Assembly: GCA_948474755.1 (NCBI GenBank)
Contig: CAOLHI010000930.1
Location: 248,001-312,000, forward strand
DNA from: Ctenosaura bakeri
Lineage: Eukaryota; Chordata; Lepidosauria; Squamata; Iguanidae
DNA: 64,000 nucleotides
Reading direction: 5' to 3'
Each line of letters opens with the position of its first letter. Positions within the stretch are counted from its first letter, which is position 1. The notes beneath the pieces were generated by a model, which searched no databases, was not told where the DNA came from, and worked only from the letters and a program-made list of their open reading frames with translations. Below are positions 1 through 12,613 of this stretch, in pieces. Position numbers and translations under genes: made by a program.

Positions 1-894
1 AGAGCAGTCCCACCATTTCCTTCATCATTCTCTTGCTTTGAACATATCTGAAAACCCTCTTTTGGCTGCTCTTTGCCTGCTTACCAGTGTCAGTTCATTT
101 TCAACTGTAGCTTTCCTTACACTAATCCTGCAAGCTTGGGCTGTCCATCTGTATTTTTCCTTTGTTATTTGTCCTGCTTTTCATTCTTTTTATATGTTCT
201 TTCCCCCCCCCCACCTCCTCCTCTATTGAGCAGTCACATTGTTTTTTTCAGGTGTTTCCCATTTTTCTTCTTCCATGGAACTGTGGTTGTTCTTTCTGTA
301 GTCCTTTCTTCATGAAATCCCACCTATGTGGGGTGTCTTTTCCTTTAGTGTCTCTAGCCATGGGATTCTGTCCAGAATTTTCTCTGTTTGATAAAATTAG
401 CTTCCTTGAAATCCAAGGTTTGTGTTTCACTATACTTTTCTTTGGTCTGTCACACAATCATGACTTATATAGTATTACAGGGTCACTCCTCACAAAGTAC
501 CAACTGCTTTGATGCCAGTGACCAGTGATCAAATCCAGGATTGCTGATCCCCTTGTTTCTTCTTCCACTTTTAAAAAGAGGAAAGAAGGCACACCAGAAT
601 TTTTTTGGGGAGTATATGCTTAGCAGAGCTAGCCTCTTAGCCTATATCTGGATAGTGTGTATCTGGATAGCCAAAGTCCCCCATAACTATCAGTTCTTAT
701 TTCTTGTGATTTCTGAGATTTGTTTCAGGAAAGCATCATCCACCACCTCATACTGGTTTGGTGGCCTGTAGTCAACTTCTACAACAATATTGTTTTCATT
801 TCTTTCTCTATTTATTTTTTACTCAAATGCTCTCTACTGGACCAGTTTGATCACTTGCAATGATTTCTGTACCAGTCAATTTTGCTTTGACATA

Positions 895-1599
895 CAGGTA
901 TACTTCAGTTAATGAAGGAGAAACATTCTTGGACATTACTTCTTTAACACAAACTTTGGTAACAAAGACAGAAATAACATGCAAAGAATAGAGATAGATA
1001 CCCACATTACCAAAAAAGCAATTCAATAAATTTCAGCAGACTTTTTATCTGAACTAACACTACACACATGTGAAATGAAACAACCAGATTAAGTTAGCTT
1101 TGCTCACTTAGGGTAATGTAAACAAAAACATCTTCAGCCATCTAGAGACCACTTGAAAGTTTCTTCCAAAATATATCCAAGGACATTCTTTTTTTTTCCC
1201 CACCAGCCTTTCTTAGGATTTCTGTTTTGATGACCAGATTTCTAGATCTATTTTTAACATGGGGGGCAGGGCTGGTAAGGCAAGCTTAACTGTTCTACCT
1301 CATTGGCAATTCATTCATGTTTAAGTAAAAGATTCTGGAGGGAGCTGCTGCTTGCCTTGCCTGACACACACAATTACAGGTAAGATTGGCTAGGCTAAAA
1401 CCTTAAACAGACATGCTCCTGCAACCTGAAACTGAAAATTAAGTGTTCTTCACCATGTTTTCAATGCCAAAAACTTTCCAGAGACAGATGATGAAGAAAA
1501 AAGGAGCTGGGCATGCATAATGACTTTGTAAAGATATTCCAAAGTACTTTTTTAAAAGGAGCTTCTTTGTCAGAGCTTTTGTTAACTGATGTATGCCTC
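895..1599. mobile_element. Non-autonomous mariner/Tigger-like DNA transposon
   Basis: A 705-bp insertion in CR1 copy A, flanked by TA at 893-894 and 1600-1601. The left end reads CAGGTATACTTCAGTTAA; the reverse complement of the right end reads GAGGCATACATCAGTTAA, an imperfect terminal inverted repeat. The uninterrupted paralog at about 24690-24710 reads across the same point with a single TA, so it is the empty site. TA duplication and CAG-type termini fit the Tc1/mariner/pogo superfamily. No transposase frame is visible. Confidence 0.7.
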
Positions 1600-1654
1600 T
1601 ACAATGCTACTTCCCCTCCTTTTCTTCCTCATCTACTCTTTCTGAACAGGTTAT

Positions 1655-1808
1655 GGCCATTTCTGCACTAGCCTGTTATAGTGCTATTATTCCACTTTCA
1701 ATATCCTATGGAACCCCAGGGTTTGCGGTTTAAACTGCAAACCCCAAGATTCCATAGGATGTTGAAAGTGGAACAATAACACTATAACAGGCTAGTGCAG
1801 AAATTGCC
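1655..1808. mobile_element. Palindromic fold-back MITE (GGCCATTTCTGCA termini)
   Basis: A near-perfect hairpin of about 154 bp. The left arm begins GGCCATTTCTGCACTAGCC and the right arm ends with its near-complement (GGCTAGTGCAGAAATTGCC). The centre holds the motif GGAATCC..GGTTTG and its inverse. Five or more diverged relatives occur in this window (9744, 9956, 25098, 34566, 44980). The termini match the longer GC-rich elements at 30185 and 52538. The CR1 paralog lacks it. A PIF/Harbinger affiliation is inferred from the GGCC ends. Confidence 0.7.
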
Positions 1809-2350
1809 TGTCTCTCTTAGTTTCAATCATGTCGGTCATCTCAACAAGTCTGTGTTATACGTGTAAAGTCATATTTCCCATCCTGCACTAGGACTTACAA
1901 GCTCCTCTTGTATGTTTCCCACATTCTATGCAACTGTGTAAAGACATCTAAAGTACTGTTTGCTTTCATCTTTTATTCTATTGCAAGTTTTAGTGTGGCT
2001 CCCATTCTCTCTCTCAGCCTTTCCTCTAGAATTCACATCCTTGTGTTCAGAGCTTGCTTTTGGACAGATGTTTAAGGTATCTTCTCCAACCTCTCAAGGA
2101 CTTAGTTTACAGCCTTCTTGATCAGAATTGCCATGTTTTTGCCAAAGACATTCTTCCCAGTCTTCATGAGGTGTAGCCCATCTGTAGTCAATAGTCCTTC
2201 ATCCAAGAAGTGACGATGATGGCCCCAGAAGCCAAACCTCTTCCATCATCACTACTTGTGTGGTCAGTTATTCACTGGCACTACCTTCCTGTCCTTTGCG
2301 GTCCTGCATATTTTACTGGTAGAACTGGCGACAATACCCAACATATTTGA

Positions 2351-3432
2351 AACATTTGATTTCTTTCTCCTAACTATTCAACAAGAGATAATATAACCAT
2401 ATTTTGGATTTTATTTCTGAAACATATGCCTCTCAAAGGTCAAACAGGCTTCTCAGTATGCTTCACAAAAGAGTTGGGGGGGGGACAACAAATACAATAC
2501 AATTGAAAAGTTTCTAAGTGCTTGAAGGTTTGAGCAAGAATCTGCTATGTTACATTGTCAGAGATCTGCCCACAAAAGCAATCCACTTTATGCGTTCCAT
2601 GCCTGGCTTTAGGAAGATGCTTTAGGCCATCTTTATGCCACTGGCTGTCTCATTCACTATTCTTTCCTCTGTCTGGCTTTCCAGGATCACAGAGGTGAGC
2701 CTTACTCTGTCACTTGTGAAGATGACGGCTCTGAATCTGGTACTTCTTGCATGTCAAGCATGGGCTATATCACTGAATGGCTCTCCCTATGTTTGGACTC
2801 AAAACACTGATGACGCTAAATGAACAGTGTGCCTGGTGTTTCACAGAACAATACTCTGTGCCAAAGGAGTACACTTCAATACTAGAGAAAAGGGAAGAGA
2901 GGAGAGAGAGTGACGGGCGAGTGGGGCGGAGAGAAAGATTCCAGGGAGAAATGTGAGAGTTAGTAAACATGGCGTTAAACATACACATAGGTACTCCTTT
3001 CTCTCTCTCTTTTTAAACAAAATAAAACTCAGCAGCCAAACCCTCATCCCCAGTCTGGGTTAGGTTCATAAAAGAGAGGAATTCTTAACTTTCCAACCTC
3101 CCATACACATGCACAATTATTCTACTTAAAAATCATTCACACCGCAAGAATGTCCTACACAAGAAAATACCAGAGTGGCAAACTGTCACAGATATCCATG
3201 GACAAGTACAAGAAAGTACAAGACAAATGGTCTCAGAGAGAAAAGACATTTTGATAAAACCACTCTACCTAAAAACATCATTGCTCTCATTTTCTCTTTT
3301 TCCACCTTTTATGAAGAAGTAACCCACAGCAGTGCACTATGAAAACGAAGAAGGAAGAGGAGGGGGGGGAGCAATGTGGCAGCAGTAACAAGTGCTTCTT
3401 ATGAAGTGGGTTTTTACCCATGAAAGCTAATT
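2351..3432. other. No gene recognised; purine-rich stretch
   Basis: Apparently unique sequence within the inferred MCF2L intron. A GA-rich patch (about 2880-2950) and pyrimidine tracts are present. No exon-like frame with splice sites and no repeat family was recognised. Confidence 0.4.
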
Positions 3433-3433
3433 A

Positions 3434-3494
<61 letters not shown>
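3433..3494. repeat. (AAT)n microsatellite
   Basis: About 20 uninterrupted AAT/TAA units. It explains the poly-leucine run that appears in a minus-strand reading frame here. Confidence 0.95.
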
Positions 3495-4149
3495 GTGCTG
3501 CTTCATTCTTTTTTTCTCTCCTCTTTTCTTCTTCCTTTTTTATGTTGCAAGAGAAGAACACGGCTGCTTCTTTGAAAATTGCACCATGACTTATTCTAGA
3601 TCCCATTTTACTCAATAATAATAGCCAAAACTGTAAAATCTCAAGTACAGCACAATGTTGTGACCTATTATTAGGCACAAAAAATATGGAAGGGCACAGG
3701 AGAAGAATAAGCCACTTCCAGCACTGATTTGAGCTGAAACTTGCCAATGAACATAAGTGTAAGGAAAGGTCATTGGGCAAAATAATGTCATGCCAAGGTC
3801 AAGCACATACCTTATTAAGATACCCAGACTGAGTCTATGGAAGTTAATAAAAACATTATCCTACAATTCTTTAAGAAGGAAGCAGACCAACTAGCACTGC
3901 GTGGGAATGCTGCCTTTTTTAGACTACAGCTCCCAGAACCCCCAGCCAGCATGATCACTGTTTATAGTAACTGGAAGACTCTGAGAGTTGGTTCAAAAAA
4001 GTAACTAGCTTTCCTAAGCCCTGCAGAAGTGAGCAATAGGTGAAAATGTAGGTATACTTGGCCTCCAAAAGAGAAGGTTAAGGGGAGACGTGGTTGTGAG
4101 CTAAAGGACTGCTTCAGACACGACAAAGCCCTCTTGTTCTCTGTTACTG

Positions 4150-4400
4150 CTCAGGAAAGCCACCAACAGATGGAAATTACAGGCAAACAGGTTTCAGCTA
4201 AACATTAGGAGAAATGTCCTAACAGTAAGAGAGCTCTTGTAACAGATTGCCCTTGGAAGGTGATGGTCCATCCTTTGCTGGAGGTACTTAAAGAGAGGCC
4301 AGGCAGCCATCTGTCAGGGATGAGGTAGCAGCATCACGCTTTGCAGACGATCTGCTGAGCAGGAAAGTGGACTAGAAGACTTCCAAGATCTGTTTTAATT
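4150..4400 (+). mobile_element. CR1 LINE 3'-end fragment
   Basis: Degenerate copy of the CR1 3' region: 'gaaatgtcctaacagtaaga' corresponds to the usual 'gaacttcctgacagtaagag', followed by a 'ggaggtacttaaagagaggc' and 'ccatctgtcaggga' block. Compare the better preserved copies at 50078-50360 (+) and 25332-25665 (-). Confidence 0.65.
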
Positions 4401-5722
4401 TTTATGATCTTGGATCAACATTCATTTGACGAAGAAAATGTGATTTATTTTAGTTTTCTTAACTCAAGACAGTGTTTTTCACTTGAAGGCAGGTTGTTCC
4501 CATTACTTCCTGCATTAACCCCTGTTCTTCTATCTAAATGCAGAAAGTGGATGTTTAACTCATACCGTAAAATTGTTCTCCCTTGAGACATGGTTATATA
4601 ATCTAACACTTGGTAAATAAAACTAAGGTTCATTCCAAGGTGACACCAAGTACAGTAAATTTGCCCAGGGAAAGTACTGTCAGTTAGAAGAAAGCCAGTT
4701 TCTTTTGATATTATCTGGCACACATAATATTTTTAAGCCTTTGAGTACCTCATTTCATTTTTATTACACAAAACCAGCTTGGCTTAAAGATTCAATTAAA
4801 AGGAGCACAAACTATAACAGTATAACTCTTCCATTTATTTAAATAAACCATTTAATAGTGAAATTTAGAAATGCTTGTCAAAGCAGTCAGCTAAAAGCAA
4901 CAAAAATTAGAATTTTCATCCAAGCTGCGTCCCATTTAAACCTGTTAAGAAAGAAAAGCCACATCTTGAATAACAGATTTTAGAGGGGTTACTGTAAATC
5001 ATGAGCCCACACATACATGCGTTGCATATGTCACATGATTTTTAGTGGAAAGCATATGGAACTGACAGTTTGAGCTGAGCTTGCAATGGTAAAACATACA
5101 GTACTTAACAGACTTTCTACCTGGGTGTGTTATTTCCTTTTTGTTCTAGATGCCCATGTTATTAAAATGACTACTATTTTGGTAATGAGCCCAGATGAAT
5201 CTCTTCCAAACAAATTAAAAGGCACCTGCTACAGTGTAAAACAGCATTACAGTTTATAACAGTGCAGAGCTAAAGAAAACTGTGATGGATGTTGAACTGA
5301 GTGGAACAAGGATACTCAGGTTAATATGTTTCACTGGACTTGTCTAACACCTTCCCTCTACAAAATGTAAATATAAAGGCTCAAGATATCTAAAGTCTGT
5401 GAAGATAACAGGTGTGTATCAAAATGTACAGTGTAAACTCCACAGCTATGTTTTCATGTTTCTTGCTTTTTTTGAACCATACTACCATTTTAAATCTAGA
5501 CATCTGTTTTAAAAAACTATGCTTCCCAATTAAAAGCATTTTTTTCCTCCCTGTAACTTTTTTCAAGATGTTCTTTTATATTTACAGATCATGGAACTAC
5601 TTGCAGTTACAAAAACAGAAAATTTTGAGATCACCTTCCATTTTGGAGGCTTCCCACAAACATCCTGATGAATAAAAATATTCTTTATTTTATTAAGAGA
5701 TGTAAATTCCTCTGGAGAGTAA
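4401..5722. other. No gene recognised (inferred MCF2L intron)
   Basis: AT-rich sequence without a recognisable exon, RNA gene or repeat family. Confidence 0.35.
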
Positions 5723-5910
5723 GGGTGGTGTAATGGTTTGAGCATCTGAGCATTGGACTACAACTTTTGAGGGCAGGATTCTATTCCCCACTTGGCCATG
5801 GAAACCCACTGCGTGAGCATGGACACCACCTACTCTCAGCCCCAGAAAACCCTGTGATAGGATAACCTTAGGGTTGCTGTAAGTCAGAAACAACTTGAAG
5901 GCACACAACA
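5723..5910 (+). mobile_element. tRNA-derived SINE (type 1)
   Basis: Begins with a pol III box-like head (ggtgtaatggtttgagcat) and a B-box relative near 'gaggg..ggattctattcc'. The body continues 'cttggccatggaaacccact' and the 3' end is 'cttgaaggcacacaaca'. The same element recurs at 19750 and 62046 (+) and at 19115, 20200 and 63434 (-). It is a SINE rather than a tRNA gene: there is no acceptor stem and many copies exist. Confidence 0.8.
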
Positions 5911-8900
5911 GGTCCCTCCACACGTGTTCTCTATACACATCACAAATAAGTGCAAATGACATTTTCTCCTTGCAACTTCCAGCATATTATTTTAGTGATG
6001 AATGTTACTATTTAATATGAAAAAAAGATGTTACAAAATTCCATGATGTTCTTCTTTGGATTGTGCCCACTTTCACTACTGCTTATGACTGTAGGTTGAT
6101 TCAAAAGTCTTGACTATCATGATTGGTTCCAAGGGTATTAATTAGCTATTTATCTTTATCCACACAAGGTACTCTACTCTATTCCATTTGTTTCCAAGTA
6201 TTCTTAAGGAATTCATCCTGGTGTGAGACTGCCTATTCCTGCATCAATTTTAAGTCCAGATTTACTCATTACTCATACAAAGGAAGGTGCTAATGACAGA
6301 ATTTAAATGCTGGCTTACATGCTGCATAAGCCAAAAAACTCTTTTGTACAAGCAGAAGTTAGCGACAGAAAATCTGGGGAAAAACAAAAAAGAAACAAAA
6401 CCCACTATTATTTTCCCAATAATAATAGGCCACGTCTGAATGTTGTCTAAATCACTGTGAAGTCAGTAAACTATCATTCTTAACAATCTGGAAACAATGA
6501 GAAATATGAAAAAGATACAAATGTTTATCTGTAAAACCTAAATCATGTTACCACAAAACATGAATCTCACTCAGCAAGTTTATCCCACATTCAGCAGAAG
6601 GAGGAAATGGATGTGCAGGTTGTAGGAACTGAAGTGAGAGAACGCAGATGACAGAGATCATATATGTGCTATTTGAAAAACTATTGGCAGAGCATCACAC
6701 ATTTCTCAACACTACCTCCATCCTGTCTTCACCATTTTCTGTCACAAACATTTCATACCTCCCTGTCATCTCCCTGTGAATAAGACGAACAGGAATAGAG
6801 ATATGTGGGAAGCAACAAGGTCAAAGTTGTAGGAGGGAAGGGACTGAGTTTCCTAGCAACATTATTTTTATGTTCCCTGCTTTGTTTATTTATTTATAAC
6901 TGCATGCAACACCAACTTTGAGCTAAACAGGGACTAAAAACTACATATTTTATGTAGTTCTGACTACTAGTCCTGCTCTGTCAGGAAAGTGAGTTATCAA
7001 AACAAAGCAAATCATAGCTAAGATCAAGAAACCAGTAACTTTACACTGATGGAGTTAATGACTACACATTAGTGAATTGCAACAGGGCGCAACTGCAAGT
7101 ACAAACAAATGTGAAATTGCTGTGCTTAAAACACATCTATGTCCTCTGTGGACAATGGGATTGTACATACAATGGCACCACATGTTCAACTCTGCTTCCA
7201 CAAACTTCAACTGAATACAGATGTAACACCATGGCCAAAAAGTACAACTACGGTTAAAGGAATTTATATATGTGTAAAAGCAACTAACAGGATGCCTGCC
7301 TAGCCTTAAGTCAGACTGTTAGTTTTGTGTATAGTATAGCTCTATAGGGAGAGGAAAAGAGCATCCCTCACTGGAATGAAAGATACTATACATACTACTT
7401 GCGTTTTTATGCATGATCAACATCAGATACAGGAGATAAATTTAGAGTGTAGGTAGCCTGCTGCCCCATCAGAAACTTTTTAAATATTATATATTTATAG
7501 CATTTGACAAAATGATCTGAGATCCTGTTTAAAGCCATTAACATGTAAAGCTTTGCCAGTATACTTATGCAGAGGCAGCCAGCTCAGCAGCAGCTAGAAA
7601 TCTCTAAATGAACTTGCAAGCAATCATTGGCCATTCTGGTCATGGGTGACAGAGCTGTGCTCTCATGTTGACCAGCTTAAAACTGTTTTTGTAAGGTGGT
7701 TCTGGATAACTTCTTACGCCAGTATGAAGAAAGCATAACTTGGCACAACAAAAAGTCCACCAGCGGAGCATCTCAACAAGACCTACATATTATTTCAGTC
7801 CTGGTGATCTCTGTTTAGATTTAAGTTTTTTGGCAGCATCAGCACTGGAAGGACAATGAAGGAGAGCAAGGGAAACACAGGTTTGGTGTCAGGTTACAGT
7901 AGCATATCTGCAGTAAACAATGCAATACATAAAATCTGAGCTGGAAAAAAGAGCAGGATTCTATGCTAGCCAATCCTACAATTGTCCTTTGTGCCTACCT
8001 TTAACAGTTGCTTCCAGAATCCCTGAGCACACACGAATAGCAAAACAATGAGAAAAGTGGGGAGAAGATGAGACTGCCTCACCAACTACCTCCAGCATTT
8101 AACAAAAGTACAGTTCTTTAAGTTTGGCTACCAAACTGGAAATCAAGAGAAAAGTGGAGGCTGGTGAAAGAAACAGTCTTCCCTGGAGGTAATTTGGAAG
8201 AAGGCTAAAGGGATCTCTAGAAGGCTCAAAAAGTTTTTGTTTATTCATGCAAGGCTTACTGACCTTGCTTCATTTTATAAGAACATACTGTTTGTTTTGA
8301 ATAAAATGTTTGCTGAAACATGTCAAAAAGTTCTTCTTTTTTGTGATGTAGGAAACAATCCTTATTTTCTTTCATGCTATTGCTGTACTCGGTACCAAAT
8401 TTTCTGCTCAAGTAGTAGTAGTCACACATATAACTACTATGTTAACTGTGGTAATCCAGCACAGCCCTTTTTCTGAAGTAACTTTATTTATAATTTCAGG
8501 GAAACTATTTTGTAATCAATGTGGGTAACTGGTCTCAGACAATACATTACTTTAGGATATCTCAGAATCATTTACAAGTTTCCCCATACTGGCATATGAT
8601 TGGACATCATTCATAAGAAAGATCTCCTTTATTTGCTTACTCAGAAGCAATATCACCAAGTCCAATGGGATTAATCCAGGTGAGTGTGTATATTTAACCT
8701 GAGTAATATGTGAGGTGATCCTGCAAGCCGGATATACAAACTTCCCGCTTTGTAGGCTTCAACATGCTCAGTTTCAAGAGATGTCACACTATTGACAACA
8801 TGATCGAGAATTAAAAGTTGACAGCCAAAATCAATATTAAGGCACTAGATGAAGTATCTACACACAGAGACACAAATACACTAATGGTCCAATAATCCCT

Positions 8901-9743
8901 CAAATCTGTATAATATTCACTGTCCGGGCTTACCAGCAATAATATATTAATATCTAAGCTCCACAAATAGTTGGTGCATCCTATCCCTTTTCCAGGAATA
9001 TCTGTATTCTTCTTTCTCCTACTATAAACTTCAGAATCTTTTGTCTAGCATTCTGGGGACAATGTTAGAAAGCCATTACATCTAAGAGTGATGCATACAG
9101 GTCTCAGCATACCTGGGTCCTCAGTTTGTGCCCCTGTGGAGGCATGGAGCTCTTCTAAATAGAGCAGCTTTCCCTGCTTCTGGTGTTGTATGTACTTCAG
9201 AGCTGGCATGTCCTGCACCAACTTCCTTGCAAGCCAGGAGAAAGAAGCCCTGAGCTCAGATAAACTCACTAGGGATTTCTCACCCTGAGTGAAATCAGTC
9301 CTCTTCTGCTTCCCTTTGCCCATTTTTTCCCCTCTTTGACCAGGTGGGAGACTGCCATTACATGAGAGATGCGGGCCTCAGAGCAGTCATTTCCGTGGTC
9401 ATGGTGGCAGTGGTGGCTCAGATGTCAGAAAGGGGGGAATCCACTCTGGGTTTTAGTGAAACTGAAAGTTATCAAAGGTGCTGAACTTTTTTTGTGGATA
9501 GGGCTCCTTGGGTAGCTCTCTTTAACATTTGGACTAAAATTCAAAGCAGATTTAGTGATACTGGAACCACCAGCAACCACTGCAAAGCAGAGCTGGCCTC
9601 TGGAGTGTAGTGAGCCCTCTAAAGCCCCTTTATAAGGCCCATTTGACTCTGGGCATATTTACTTCTGATCAGCACTCTATATGTGAATAGAGTTCCTTTT
9701 GGCCAGTCAATCAGTAGCCTCTGTTGTCCTGATGGCAGACTAG
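5911..9743. other. No gene recognised (inferred MCF2L intron)
   Basis: Mostly AT-rich unique sequence. A short minus-strand frame at 9045-9323 ends near a possible donor but has no recognised homology. No convincing repeat or RNA gene was seen. Confidence 0.35.
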
Positions 9744-9955
9744 GGGCCGTTTTGCATTACACAATTATAGTACTATCAGCCCACTTTAACTGCCATGGCA
9801 ACATCCTATAGAAACCTGGGGTTTGCAGTGTGATGAGGCCTTAGACCTCTCTGGCTCAGAAATCCAAATGCCCCTCCTCTAAACTGTAAATCCCAGAGTT
9901 CCACAGGAAGGAACTGTGGCAATTAAAGTGGAACCACTGTGCAGTGTATAAGACC
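9744..9955. mobile_element. Palindromic MITE relative
   Basis: Starts GGGCCGTTTTGCATTACAC. It contains the family core 'cactttaactgccatggcaa', 'catcctatagaaacctgggg' and, inverted, 'cccagagttccacagg' and 'ggcaattaaagtggaacc'. It abuts a second copy at 9956. Confidence 0.6.
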
Positions 9956-10187
9956 ACACAAGACCATTATAGCGCTATGCTCCAGTTTAACTGCCAAAGC
10001 AAGATCCTATGGAATCCTGGGATTGATAGTTTAGGAGAGGTGTTTACCCAGAGATAGTTTGAGGGGAGGCATTTAGCCAGAGAATTTCAGTGATTCACCA
10101 GATTACAAACCAGAGGATTCCATAGGATGCTGCTATGGCAGTTAAACTAGAATAAAACACTATAATGGTACAGCATGAAAGAGCCCC
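9956..10187. mobile_element. Palindromic MITE relative, second copy
   Basis: Left arm 'ccattatagcgctatgctcc' with 'gatcctatggaatcctggga'. The right arm is its inverse ('ggattccataggatgctgct', 'ggcagttaaactagaat', 'cactataatgg'). It lies head to tail with the copy at 9744. Confidence 0.6.
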
Positions 10188-12423
10188 AGGAGAAAGAATT
10201 TCTCTAGATAGCCTGCATGGGGAGCACGTAAGTACTCTTTATGATGTGCAGCCTCATTCAGCAGCTGGCCTTTTTCCCAGCCTCCAACTATATTTGTAGT
10301 TACAAGCAAGCACTTTTGGGTTGTTAATGATACTTTATTTCTTCTGCATCTGTCATAACTTTGTTGGCAGGTGTAGGACTGGGTCGGATTCATTTAAGGC
10401 GGAAAAAGGAGCCTGCATGACCTAAATGTGTTAACCTTAATGGACTGTGGAGGTAATATGTACTTTTGATATACCAAGCATGTGCTCAAGAGGTATATCT
10501 TCAATACACAGCTTTCCATGTGGATGTAGGTCTCTTGTGCCCAGCCAATCAAAAGCCTCTCTTGTCCTCATGGGAGCTAGGCATCTCCTAATGCGAGTGG
10601 GGTTCCAAACACGTGCCCAGCTCAAAGGCCGCGGGACTTGCAGGGGACAGGGTTCCCATGAAATAGCTGAGGCCCATGTGGGTTCCTATATCCTTCCAAC
10701 CTAGGTTTATGTCCTAGCAGGTGGACTGAGATGGAGTTCAATCCTCCAAAGATATTCTCTTCCCTATGCTGCACCAAGGGTCTTCAGTGGCTACAACTAA
10801 TAAAGTTGTGGTCATTCTTTATTTAGAACAATGCATCGTGTGTAACGTGTTTTTTCCTCACCCCTTCACACTCAGTTCCCCTTTAATGCTTACATGTTTG
10901 CTACTGCCATAGGCTTTAAGGCATTTAGAGCCACAGAACTGGAAAGTACTTCAACCTTTATCTACCCATTCTGCTTCCCATGCAGTGAATCAGCTATCAT
11001 AGTACCCACAACAGGTAGCTATTAAACTTCTGCTTAGAAAACCTCTAACAAAGGAGAGTCTGCCACCTTCCAAGAAATTCTGTCCCACTATCTGACAGTT
11101 GCATGTCAACACATCCTTCCTTATGTTTAGTCTAAATTCTCTTTCTTGTACATTGAATCAATCAGTTCAGGTCTTCCTCATTAACCTTCTTCAGGCTGAA
11201 AACATCTACGCCATTAGGAATGCTATGTTCACATTCTCTTGCAGCTAGGGGGTAAATCCTGACTTGATTCTTCCTCAAAGAACAAAGAAGAACCATACAA
11301 AAAAAAATTGTCCTTGATACAAACTGTTATTAAGATACTGAGGCTTTCTTGTTAATGGTCTTGCAGAGAATATGGACATTTCTCCAAGTGGGCTTTTGTG
11401 CATTTATGCCAAATGTGCAGTACCAGAAAATGTGACGACTGTCTTGTAATAAAAGCAGTAGTACTGGATAGGTTGTTTGTGTCTTTACATCAATTAGACT
11501 ATCCTGTAGTGCCTGCTGTGTGTGTTCTGCTTAGCTCCAGAAAAAAAAAGAGAGACTAATTTTGGATGGAGACAGGAGTTTTGTGCTAAGTATATTTTGC
11601 ACAAAGTGCAGAAATCATTGTCAAAAGTACAAGAAGAACATTTAGAATCTTTGTCTCATGTTGGAGGTGAGATGTCCTGAGCGAAGTCAGAAAATCCTTA
11701 AGATGCTTTCTTGACACATCAAGATAGCCAACCACAAATAAAATCCCAGCAGTGACAATATTTCTTCAAATCCCCACCTGCAGCCACTCATCTCGACTCT
11801 AATTTTTAATATTACAGAGGGAAAGAACTATCAACAGCAACAGTCAGTAATTAGATTAGATTATCTGATGTACAATCCACTCACTAATGGCTATTATAGC
11901 CTTATTCAGGGGTCTGAAGCATTTTGCTCAAGTGTGCAAAGAGAGGAATACATTTATCTTGCCCTTCCATCTTGCTTTGTTTGCAAGAGATGCATATCTG
12001 AAGAGATGAGCCCTTTGTACCCATGGTGGTTCTCCACATAAGTAAAAACCCAGATTTGTCTGTATTCTCACTTGCATAAAGAATCTCCAGAAATAGAAGG
12101 GGCTCTTTTTTAAAACATGTCATTTTTATGCAAGCAAATCAACAACAAAGGTATGCGGGGTTAGCATGCTCCCCTCCACATGTGTTTAAGTCACTTGCTT
12201 CAAGAAAGCCTGAACAGGGCTTCCATTTTGAACTGAATTCAAGGAATTATTTCATTTTTGCTATTTACTCACAAAAATATAATGTCCACTGTGATCGATG
12301 GAATTCACTCCAATGCAATCCATACAGAATTGCAGCCTTAATTGTACACAGAATGGTGTTCTATTGTAAATTGTTGCTCAAGATATTCTGGTCCTGACAG
12401 AAGCAATCAGAATTCTGTCATAC
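10188..12423. other. Inferred MCF2L intron, no exon seen
   Basis: Sequence 3' of the MCF2L start exon. I looked for the next MCF2L coding exon on the minus strand and did not find it; the following exon probably lies left of the window. No other gene is supported. Confidence 0.45.
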
Positions 12424-12613
12424 CTTGCTGTGTTGCCAGCACCTTCTGCTTATCTTGCACAAGCCGGATGATGTCTGATACCACAATGCGGTGATCTGTG
12501 TCATCGTTCCCATCATTAGCCTGATTGTCTTTTGAAAAACAGTTGCAACTGCTGGTTTCCTTACATAGGATAAGCCTCCAGTAATTAGACATGAAAATAT
12601 CTGACTCTGACTT
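12424..12613 (-). CDS. MCF2L: MCF2L (DBS/OST) exon containing the start codon
   Basis: MCF2L is a Dbl-family guanine nucleotide exchange factor for Rho-type GTPases. The full protein carries CRAL-TRIO/Sec14, spectrin-like, DH-PH and SH3 regions and acts in the cytosol and at membranes. Only the N-terminal exon lies here. The minus-strand acceptor is ttttcag at 12614-12620 and the donor GTATGA begins at 12423. The chosen start is the ATG at 12590-12592; coding runs to 12424 (56 codons plus one base, phase 1). The peptide starts M-S-N-Y-W-R-L-I-L-C-K and later has T-D-H-R-I-V-V-S-D-I-I-R-L-V-Q-D. This matches the N-terminus of the vertebrate MCF2L isoform as I remember it (M..CWRFILCK, then TDH-I-VSD-IRLVQD). 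Seven in-frame codons precede the ATG within the exon. The upstream tandem neighbour ATP11A supports the call. Confidence 0.88.

Larger units (their letters stand above)
1..2350 (-). mobile_element. CR1-type LINE fragment, copy A (interrupted)
   Basis: A degenerate CR1 LINE on the minus strand. On the reverse complement of about 700-790 an endonuclease-domain fragment reads roughly V-D-Y-R-P-P-N-Q followed by D-D-A-F-L-K-Q, the pattern of the CR1 endonuclease (VYYRPPNQ...EAFLKQ). Positions 1 to about 2110 align by eye to about 22680-26400, a second copy of the same element. Copy A is broken by a 705-bp insertion (895-1599) and a palindromic element (1655-1808). Beyond about 2110 the match is weaker and the 5' limit is approximate. 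No frame stays open, so it is not active. The CR1 family assignment is knowledge-based; the paralogy with the second copy is seen directly. Confidence 0.75.

Noticed and set aside
3427..3780. Minus-strand frame with a long leucine run
   Set aside because: The run is the translation of the AAT microsatellite.
9045..9323. 92-codon minus-strand frame considered as an MCF2L exon
   Set aside because: It does not resemble the MCF2L sequence expected after the start exon, and its splice context is unconvincing.
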